Origin: Pseudomonadota bacterium
Lineage (GTDB): Bacteria > Pseudomonadota > Alphaproteobacteria > Rhizobiales > Aestuariivirgaceae
DNA length: 11,285 nt
Direction of reading: 5' to 3'
Assembly (NCBI GenBank): GCA_016522385.1
Contig: JAEKFU010000423.1
Coordinates: 1 to 11,285, forward strand
Made by a program: the position numbers and the translations under genes. Every line of letters begins with the position of its first letter. Within the stretch, counting starts at the first letter, position 1. Shown one piece after another: positions 7,031-11,285 of the stretch. Under the pieces are notes generated by a model, which was given only the letters and a program-made list of their open reading frames with translations, made no database searches and was not told the origin of the DNA.

Positions 7031-8140
7031 CTACTGTCGTCTATGCAAAGGTCGAAGGTCGCCCGGCAACACAGGGCGCTCGGGTAACAAGATCTCTACC
7101 GTTTTTGTTCGGCCATCGCGAAAATACTCAACTTTGACGTTCTGGCCGACCTTCAGTTCATTTACGATATTCAAGACGGTCTCAATGTCGACGATCGGGG
7201 TTTCATTCACACGGGTGATGATATCACCCCCTAGGATGAACTCTTGGGCACCGATACGAACCGGGACCGTGCCGCCTTTGAGCCCTGCGCGTTCAGCCGC
7301 ACTTCCCGGTTCGATAGTCTCCACAAGATATCCAGGTGTTAGCGGTACGTTGAAGAACATCAGTGCCTGGACATCGATCATGCGACCATAGATGCCATGC
7401 CAGGGTCGTATGATCCTGCCACTTTCGAGCAGTTCGCTCACCGCGTTTTTCACGACGTTGCTCGGTATGGCGAAGCTGAGATTTTGTCCTTTTGCCGCCG
7501 TCAGGGTGTTAATGCCGACAATCTCACCGCATCTATTAATGAGCGGACCGCCTGAGTTTCCCGGATTTATGGCTGCGTCGGTCTGAATAAACGGTGTCAG
7601 CCAGCTTGCCGCCGTGATCGGCAGAATTCGGTTCAGGCCCGACACTACTCCAGTCGTCAATGTTTGATTGATCCCGAATGGGTTGCCGATCGCCACCACT
7701 TGGTCCCCTATGAGGATCTCATCGGAATCGGCAAAGCGCGGCACTGAGGCTGGCGGTAGCTTGATCGGGACACGCAGCACGGCAATGTCCAGGAGCGGAT
7801 CGCCGCCGATCAGGGTTGCCCGAAAGACCTGTCCGTCCTTTGAGCCGACATTTATCGCCTTGCTGCGCGCGACCACGTGATGGTTGGTTACAACAGTCCC
7901 TTGACCATCAATGACCAACCCGGATCCGACACTGGGCGCCACCCGATTGGCCAGATCAAATGGGTCAATTGCAAAGGATGAGACGACAACAACGTAAGGT
8001 GATATCTCTTCATAAATTGCCGACAACCGCTTGTTGCAGTCCTTCGCCTCTGCCTCTTCCGATATCGGCGACAAGCTCACCAGGCAAAGGCCGAAAATCA
8101 GATACCAGAACAAGCCTGCTATTCTTGTGGCACTCAGCAT
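7031..8140 (-). CDS. Exported trypsin-like serine protease with PDZ domain (S1C, HtrA/DegP-like)
   Basis: A 369-residue protease with an N-terminal hydrophobic segment (about residues 7-24) followed by AEA (30-32), consistent with Sec export to the periplasm or a membrane anchor. The trypsin-like domain carries the full triad: His88 in TNHHVV, Asp118 in LLDIAVL and Ser196 in INPGNSGGPL. One PDZ domain follows (about 255-350) with ETIEPGSAAERAGLKGG and GGDIITRVN. With a single PDZ it resembles DegS or short HtrA proteins more than two-PDZ DegP. Likely roles are cleavage of misfolded or signalling proteins in the envelope. GGAG lies about 8 nt before the ATG. A perfect FNR/FixK-type box lies upstream, so expression may respond to oxygen. 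It is a single gene, unrelated by position to the transport cluster. The exact orthologue is not claimed. Confidence 0.93.
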   Translation of the reverse strand: MLSATRIAGLFWYLIFGLCLVSLSPISEEAEAKDCNKRLSAIYEEISPYVVVVSSFAIDPFDLANRVAPSVGSGLVIDGQGTVVTNHHVVARSKAINVGSKDGQVFRATLIGGDPLLDIAVLRVPIKLPPASVPRFADSDEILIGDQVVAIGNPFGINQTLTTGVVSGLNRILPITAASWLTPFIQTDAAINPGNSGGPLINRCGEIVGINTLTAAKGQNLSFAIPSNVVKNAVSELLESGRIIRPWHGIYGRMIDVQALMFFNVPLTPGYLVETIEPGSAAERAGLKGGTVPVRIGAQEFILGGDIITRVNETPIVDIETVLNIVNELKVGQNVKVEYFRDGRTKTVEILLPERPVLPGDLRPLHRRQ

Positions 8141-8186
8141 GAGAATGGCTCCGCGTGCCTCTTACAGTGCTAGGGCTGTATTTGCT

Positions 8187-8200
8187 TTGATTTGCATCAA
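8187..8200. promoter_or_regulatory. FNR/FixK-type anaerobox upstream of the HtrA-like protease
   Basis: TTGATTTGCATCAA is an exact match to the TTGAT-N4-ATCAA consensus bound by FNR/FixK/FnrN/Anr regulators. Its centre is about 53 bp upstream of the protease ATG. If the box is at -41.5 as in class II activated promoters, transcription would begin near 8152, and TGTAAG (8166-8161, minus; 4 of 6 to consensus) is suitably placed as a -10. The match is seen; activation under low oxygen is inferred. Confidence 0.65.
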
Positions 8201-8256
8201 GCTAACAATTTGTGTGGCGACTTTGCTCCAGGCTTTCCTCTAAGTTCGATCGCCGT

Positions 8257-8271
8257 TTGATTCAGGATCAA
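8257..8271. promoter_or_regulatory. Imperfect second anaerobox-like palindrome (5-base spacer)
   Basis: TTGAT-TCAGG-ATCAA has the same half-sites as an FNR/FixK box but a 5-base instead of 4-base spacer. It lies about 70 bp upstream of the perfect box. The changed spacing would put the half-sites out of helical register for a normal dimer, so it may be a decayed or weak site, or unrelated. Confidence 0.3.
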
Positions 8272-8415
8272 CACGGTCTGCAAAAACAAAACCATTCAAC
8301 CCGTTGCAGAAATCGTAGATTCCAACACAGCTTAGCAGCACGAACGTAGCCCAGCTGACAATCTTGACGGAGCAGTTTCCATCTCAGGTCTTGGGATCTG
8401 CTGCTGTACCGCTTC

Positions 8416-9339
8416 TTATCGATTGTCGGATACCGATTGAGCTGCCAGAGAAATTTGATGGCGAAACCATCTGTGCGAAATGTTGTTGGAATTGCGGGCA
8501 TGCCAGATCTGACTGAGTGTGACAGGTTCCACCGGAAATGGCAGGTCGCGCATTACCAAATTACCTGCGCGCAACAACGGCTCAACCATGCGCTTGGGCA
8601 AGGTTTCGATCAGGTCGGTGTTTCCAATGGAAAGCAACGATCCGATAAAGTACGGCGAGCATTTCGCTATTCTACGATTACAACCTGATCGACGCAGAAC
8701 GTCATCCACATGGCTCCCGGAACCCACGCCTGTCTGAACGATCGAGTGGGGGTATTCTAGATATTCATCCATCGTGAATTCGGTTTTCGCAAGCGGATGA
8801 TTTTTTCGCATTACGCAAACGTAACTGTCTTCAAACAACGGTTGAACAACACAGTGCTTTGGCACTGAACTTGGAATGACTCCGAAACTGATATCCGCTC
8901 GACCATCCAAGACTTCGTCCAACGAAAAAAATCCGCGACGAACAATCTCGATCTGCGAATAAGGAGCCTTGCGCGTTACTAAGTCCATGAATGTGGGCAA
9001 GACAACAACTTCGGCGTAGTCGAGCGTGCTTATCCTGAAAACGTCAGTCGCCGTGCTGGGATCGAACGAGGGCTTGGCAAACGTCTGCCGCACCTGGTCC
9101 AGTGCTTCTTTCAGGGGTTCAATCAGATCTTCGGCTCTAGCCGTCCTCTCATAACCGTTTGGTACTCGAACGAGTAGCGGATCATCGAAAGTCTTGCGCA
9201 GGCGGGCCAACGTTCGGCTCATGGCTGGTTGACTGATGTCCAGCCGGTCAGCCGACTTTGTTACGTGACATTCGTCCAACAGTACATCCAAGGCGACCAA
9301 CAGGTTGAGATCGATATTGTTTAAATTCACTTGTTGCAT
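8416..9339 (-). CDS. LysR-family transcriptional regulator
   Basis: A 307-residue LysR-type regulator. The N-terminal winged helix-turn-helix is clear: LNNIDLNLLVALDVLLDECH (6-25), VTKSADRLDISQPAMSRTLA (26-45), then RLRKTFDDPLLVR (46-58). The rest is the effector-binding domain, with STLDYAEVVVLPTFMDLV and GRADISFGV. The NLNNIDLNLL opening and the TFDDPLLVR stretch place it near the NodD/LeuO/PcpR-like part of the family. The start at 9339 follows family N-termini; in-frame ATGs at 9357 and 9417 exist, and none has a convincing Shine-Dalgarno. It is divergent from the MerR-type gene 153 bp away. LysR proteins often control a divergent gene and themselves, so the shared region is a likely target, but the inducer and regulon are unknown. 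Confidence 0.92.
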   Translation of the reverse strand: MQQVNLNNIDLNLLVALDVLLDECHVTKSADRLDISQPAMSRTLARLRKTFDDPLLVRVPNGYERTARAEDLIEPLKEALDQVRQTFAKPSFDPSTATDVFRISTLDYAEVVVLPTFMDLVTRKAPYSQIEIVRRGFFSLDEVLDGRADISFGVIPSSVPKHCVVQPLFEDSYVCVMRKNHPLAKTEFTMDEYLEYPHSIVQTGVGSGSHVDDVLRRSGCNRRIAKCSPYFIGSLLSIGNTDLIETLPKRMVEPLLRAGNLVMRDLPFPVEPVTLSQIWHARNSNNISHRWFRHQISLAAQSVSDNR

Positions 9340-9492
9340 GATAAGTATAATTGCCATGCATTGGACACATGTCAAATCACTGTTACACTTGTTTGTGTAC
9401 ACGCCACCTGCGTGCATCTGGCGAGCGGATTGGCAGGTTGAAGTTTAGGGCGTGAACAGGATTTGCACGGGGGTGCTGCGCAAGGGACAAAC
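9340..9492. promoter_or_regulatory. Divergent LysR-MerR intergenic region
   Basis: This 153-bp gap must hold both promoters. I see the 8-bp palindrome gtgtacac (9395-9402) within a stretch rich in acac/gtgt half-sites (about 9385-9402), which could be an operator. I could not place a convincing -35/-10 pair or a clear LysR T-N11-A box. AGGGA lies 8 nt before the MerR ATG at 9493. Confidence 0.35.
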
Positions 9493-9912
9493 ATGACCAC
9501 CAGTGCCAGCAGCAATACCGACCACAAGCATCAGTTCACCATCTCTGAACTTGCCGAAGAGTTTTCTGTGACCACCCGCGCATTGCGATTCTACGAGGCG
9601 AAGGGACTGTTGAATCCAGTGCGGCGCGGCACGAGACGAATCTATGGTCGTCGTGACCGCGCCCGACTCAAACTTGTGCTTTTGGGCAAGAGAGCGGATC
9701 TCACGCTAGCTGAAATTAAAGAGATTCTGGATCTTTACGACCACAATGACGGCGGCGCAGTTCAGCGCCAGGCTGCATTGGTCAAATTACGCGCACAGGC
9801 GCACGCAATAGAGGAGCAAATTTGTGAGAAAAGGCGGGCGTTGGATGAAGTCCATGAGATGTGCCGATTGATAGAGCGGATCGACAAGAAACAAAGTAAA
9901 TCAAAATGGTGA
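9493..9912 (+). CDS. MerR-family transcriptional regulator, LiuR-like
   Basis: A 139-residue MerR-type regulator. The DNA-binding domain is FTISELAEEFSVTTRALRFY (15-34), then EAKGLLNPVRRGTRRIYGRR (35-54), followed by LVLLGKRADLTLAEIKEILD (61-80) and a coiled-coil dimer helix with EEQICEKRRALDEVHEMCRL. The pattern RALRFYEAKGLL...RIYGRRDRARL resembles LiuR-type regulators, which control branched-chain amino acid and acyl-CoA degradation in proteobacteria; no liu genes lie here, so the role is uncertain. There is no cysteine pair of the metal-sensing kind at the dimer helix end. The start at 9493 is preferred over 9463 because AGGGA lies 8 nt upstream and the 10-residue extension is not family-like. 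It converges with the AT-rich orphan gene, leaving 6 bp between the stops. Confidence 0.9.
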   Translation: MTTSASSNTDHKHQFTISELAEEFSVTTRALRFYEAKGLLNPVRRGTRRIYGRRDRARLKLVLLGKRADLTLAEIKEILDLYDHNDGGAVQRQAALVKLRAQAHAIEEQICEKRRALDEVHEMCRLIERIDKKQSKSKW

Positions 9913-9918
9913 GTTAGA

Positions 9919-10251
9919 TTACGAATTATCAAATTGTTCTACATTCTTAACACCGCAATAGTTCAAAAGTTTGCTTACTGGTCCGAGAACATAAAACTCT
10001 GCATGCCCTGAATGTACGTTAGAAATAATAATCTGAATTTTATCTCCGGTGTCTAAACTTAGGATCGGTTGTTCAATTTTTTGTATCTTGCCAATTATTT
10101 CAAGTTTTGCATCAATGATACCATCTACCCGGATGATACCATCATGCATCCGCCAAATTTCTATGAGATATGATATATCGTTATACTTACGGTTAATGTC
10201 AATAATAGAACCAACACCATGCGTGCTGCCAAGCCATTTGCTTACCGTCAT
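9919..10251 (-). CDS. Hypothetical protein, AT-rich orphan gene
   Basis: An open frame of 110 residues that I do not recognise. It has no signal peptide or membrane segment. Alternating hydrophobic and polar stretches (SYLIEIWRMHDGIIRVDGII, KLEIIGKIQKIEQPILSL, KIQIIISNVHSGHAEFYVL) suggest a beta-rich globular fold. An 11-bp direct repeat, atgataccatc (10115-10125 and 10133-10143), encodes the tandem DGII segment. Three complete lines counted inside the gene (10021-10200) are 30-37% GC, far below the neighbouring genes, and rare AT-rich codons are used throughout; this points to horizontal acquisition. GGAAA precedes the ATG by about 6 nt. It converges on the MerR gene. A coding call rests on length, start context and a plausible protein pattern, not on a known family. 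Confidence 0.6.
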   Translation of the reverse strand: MTVSKWLGSTHGVGSIIDINRKYNDISYLIEIWRMHDGIIRVDGIIDAKLEIIGKIQKIEQPILSLDTGDKIQIIISNVHSGHAEFYVLGPVSKLLNYCGVKNVEQFDNS

Positions 10252-10582
10252 GAGAATTTCCGGTCTTCAACTGTTGCTGAACACACCGCCCCCAGTTTTG
10301 TATTTTGAAACGCAACGCAATTGCAACAACATTCTAGCTGTGGTTGTTTTACGATCCCGGCCCAAGCACCAGCTATGCCCGCATGGGGCCAGCTTCAGAC
10401 CAATTCGCCACCGGGCGCATTGGTCGGCTGATGACCTTGAACGAACGTTCGGACAAGCGATGAGTACCCGCTGTCTCATGTCATTGCCGGCCTCAAGTTT
10501 TTGACGTTATCACAACGCCGCAAACAGGGAAGCGCCTGGCGCTTCCCTGCTGTGAATGGCGATGTCGATCTAGGTTTGGGAT
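10252..10582. other. Intergenic region with possible decayed coding remnant and terminator
   Basis: No intact gene is supported in these 331 bp. A frame without a usable start, 10338-10463 on the plus strand, is open for 41 codons after a TAG and has GC-rich third positions (23 of 34 codons counted end in G or C), including DPGPSTSYARMGPASDQFAT; it may be the tail of a lost gene, but I recognise nothing in it. GC returns to the normal level from about 10340. The right end carries the 25-bp palindrome described separately. Confidence 0.4.
10525..10549 (-). terminator. Hairpin terminator candidate for the small secreted protein gene
   Basis: A perfect inverted repeat, cagggaagcgcc (10525-10536) and ggcgcttccctg (10538-10549), with one central base; as RNA it would form a GC-rich stem of about 10-11 bp with a short loop. 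It lies 33 bp after the stop of the minus-strand gene, the right place for a terminator. Only TTTG follows in that direction, so the U-tract is weak. It could instead be a palindromic repeat or protein-binding site. Confidence 0.55.
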
Positions 10583-10900
10583 TTAGTACCAGCCTCGGAT
10601 ACAAGCCCGGTACTTGCGCCAGAAGTAATGCGAACCAGTGCGGTAGGCTTTCCTCTTCAGCCAGTAGCATCCACCATAACCATAGCCGTAATAGCCGTGG
10701 AAGTGGCGGAAGTGCCGGTGCCGCCGGAAGTTGCGGCGACCTCTGTGGTGCACTTTCTGGAAGCCTGATCCCTGACCGTCGATCTGTACGGCATTCATCA
10801 AGCCTGTATTGATGGTTGCAGCTTGGGCAGAGTTGCTGGCAGCCGCAAACGAAATCGCTCCAAGAGCGATGGCAGTCAGTGTCAAAAGTTGCTTTTTCAT
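10583..10900 (-). CDS. Small secreted His/Arg/Gly/Tyr-rich protein
   Basis: A 105-residue precursor with a clear Sec signal peptide: MKKQ, hydrophobic core LLTLTAIALGAISFAAA (5-21) and an AQA cleavage site (25-27). The mature part of about 78 residues is strongly basic: HHRGRRNFRRHRHFRHFHGY (51-70), then YGYGYGG and the C-terminal CYWLKRKAYRTGSHYFWRKY (78-97) with Cys100. The two cysteines could form a disulfide. I recall similar CYWLKR...TGS-type tails in small rhizobial exported proteins of unknown function. AAGGA lies about 9 nt before the ATG, directly after one arm of a large inverted repeat. It is a single gene with its own candidate terminator. Possible roles include binding metal (His clusters), nucleic acid or the envelope, all inference. 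Confidence 0.82.
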   Translation of the reverse strand: MKKQLLTLTAIALGAISFAAASNSAQAATINTGLMNAVQIDGQGSGFQKVHHRGRRNFRRHRHFRHFHGYYGYGYGGCYWLKRKAYRTGSHYFWRKYRACIRGWY

Positions 10901-10913
10901 CTGTATAGTCCTT

Positions 10914-10969
10914 CAAGTTGGTTTGTTTCAATCAAGTGATGATCAACATCGTTGAAACAAACCTACTTG
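10914..10969 (-). promoter_or_regulatory. Long inverted repeat abutting the ribosome binding site of the small secreted protein gene
   Basis: An 18-bp inverted repeat with one mismatch (caagttggtttgtttcaa at 10914-10931 against its complement at 10952-10969), of which the inner 12 bp are perfect, encloses a 20-base spacer. Read as minus-strand mRNA, the stem ends immediately before the AAGGA ribosome binding site (10911-10907), about 14 nt before the ATG. It could be an mRNA hairpin that controls ribosome access or stability, or a DNA operator. No T-tract follows, so it is not an ordinary terminator. Confidence 0.6.
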
Positions 10970-10982
10970 CGATGACGCACCT

Positions 10983-11012
10983 GGTATGTGCAGCTGGTTA
11001 CATACCGGTATG
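10983..11012. promoter_or_regulatory. Palindrome cluster, candidate operator
   Basis: Three copies of the half-site ggtatg in alternating orientation: ggtatgt (10983-10989), its complement acatacc (11000-11006), and the perfect 12-bp palindrome cataccggtatg (11001-11012). It lies upstream of the small secreted protein gene on its promoter side. The arrangement is typical of binding sites for dimeric regulators; which regulator is unknown. Confidence 0.4.
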
Positions 11013-11252
11013 CGTTTGGCGCACCCGCACACCATTGGAGTGTGGCCCCACTGAACGGCCGGCCACATAACCGGCATTAGATTGTCGAAGTGCTTTGTCT
11101 TGATAATCTGGTCTGTTGTCGGAAGGTCAACGGACTCACGGGAGGCGGCGGGCCAAAAAGTCAGTTGACCGGGGAGGGGCTGTGCATCCCATTCGGCACC
11201 CACATTCGCTCCATGTTACGTATCCGACGAACCCAACTGGCAGGCTCAGCTA

Positions 11253-11285
11253 GAGCGTTTCTTTCTCATATGGAATCATTTGACC
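11253..11285. repeat. Possible edge of a rhizobial dispersed palindromic repeat, partial
   Basis: The last 33 bases begin gagcgtttctttctcatatg and continue into ggaatcatttgacc. The gagcgtttc start resembles intergenic palindromic repeats I recall from rhizobia, whose mirror half ends in gaaacgctc. Only one half would be in the window, so the palindrome itself cannot be seen. Confidence 0.3.

Larger units (their letters stand above)
8141..8415. other. Intergenic region upstream of the HtrA-like gene
   Basis: These 275 bp separate the 3' end of the LysR-type gene from the protease start, both on the minus strand. No gene is supported. The stretch holds the protease ribosome binding site, a perfect anaerobox (8187-8200), a second box-like palindrome with a 5-base spacer (8257-8271), and otherwise nothing I can name. 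I see no terminator for the LysR-type gene. Confidence 0.6.
10901..11285. other. Gene-free region upstream of the small secreted protein
   Basis: No convincing gene is seen in these 385 bp; the minus-strand frame at 10943-11203 shows no family motif and its start has no ribosome binding site I can identify. The stretch contains the inverted repeat at 10914-10969, the palindrome cluster at 10983-11012 and a possible dispersed repeat at the window edge. The promoter of the secreted protein gene must lie here, but I could not place it with confidence. Confidence 0.55.

Noticed and set aside
9340..9417. LysR regulator starting at 9417 with 26 extra residues
   Set aside because: LysR proteins normally begin a few residues before the helix-turn-helix; the extra segment has no family match and no ribosome binding site.
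10476..10931. 151-codon minus-strand frame over the small secreted protein
   Set aside because: Different frame from the signal-peptide protein, no motif, and it would run through the candidate terminator.
11041..11070. tgtggcc / ggccaca inverted repeat
   Set aside because: Only 7 bp with a 13-base loop in GC-rich DNA; too weak to call alone.
10943..11203. 86-codon minus-strand frame upstream of the secreted protein
   Set aside because: No ribosome binding site identified, no family pattern, and it overlaps the inverted-repeat leader.
1..11285. CRISPR array, tRNA or rRNA gene, complete insertion sequence
   Set aside because: Looked for regularly spaced repeats, tRNA-like cloverleaf ends and transposase motifs and saw none that stand up.

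Overview
The window looks like chromosome or megaplasmid DNA of an alphaproteobacterium, most likely Hyphomicrobiales (the Rhizobium/Mesorhizobium/Phyllobacterium/Brucella group). This rests on the moderately high GC of most genes, a peptide-type ABC operon with a fused permease-ATPase gene (an arrangement I associate with rhizobia), a LiuR-like MerR regulator, a rhizobial-style small secreted protein and a FixK/FNR-type box. I cannot name the genus.

Left part (1-6772): a divergent transport and catabolism module. On the minus strand, reading right to left, are a secreted SBP_bac_5 solute-binding protein (3236-4792), a DppB/OppB-type permease (2207-3154), a DppC-type permease fused in one frame to a DppD-type ATPase (324-2210) and a second ATPase cut by the window edge (1-327). 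The last three genes are joined by ATGA overlaps. On the plus strand, from the same 109-bp intergenic region, run a DUF1028 putative Ntn-hydrolase (4902-5558) and an M20 zinc amidohydrolase of the carbamoylase/allantoate amidohydrolase type (5552-6772), which overlap by 7 bp. The simplest reading is that the transporter imports an amide-, ureido- or peptide-like compound which the two hydrolases break down. The substrate cannot be read from sequence. The shared intergenic region has an inverted repeat whose arms cover both candidate -10 elements.

Middle (6773-8415): a 258-bp gap with inverted repeats and a G9 tract separates the M20 gene from a convergent gene for an exported S1C/HtrA-like serine protease with a PDZ domain (7031-8140). 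A perfect TTGAT-N4-ATCAA anaerobox lies about 50 bp upstream of its start, suggesting control by oxygen through an FNR/FixK-type regulator.

Right part (8416-11285): a LysR-type regulator (minus) and a LiuR-like MerR regulator (plus) are divergent, with no obvious target enzyme beside them. Next come an AT-rich orphan gene of unknown function (9919-10251), a non-coding or decayed stretch, and a small secreted His/Arg/Tyr/Gly-rich protein (10583-10900). That last gene has a large inverted repeat directly against its ribosome binding site and a 25-bp palindrome downstream that could be its terminator. From 10901 to the end there is no convincing gene, only palindromes and what may be the first half of a rhizobial dispersed repeat at the edge.

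No CRISPR array, tRNA, rRNA, complete insertion sequence or recognisable defence system was seen.
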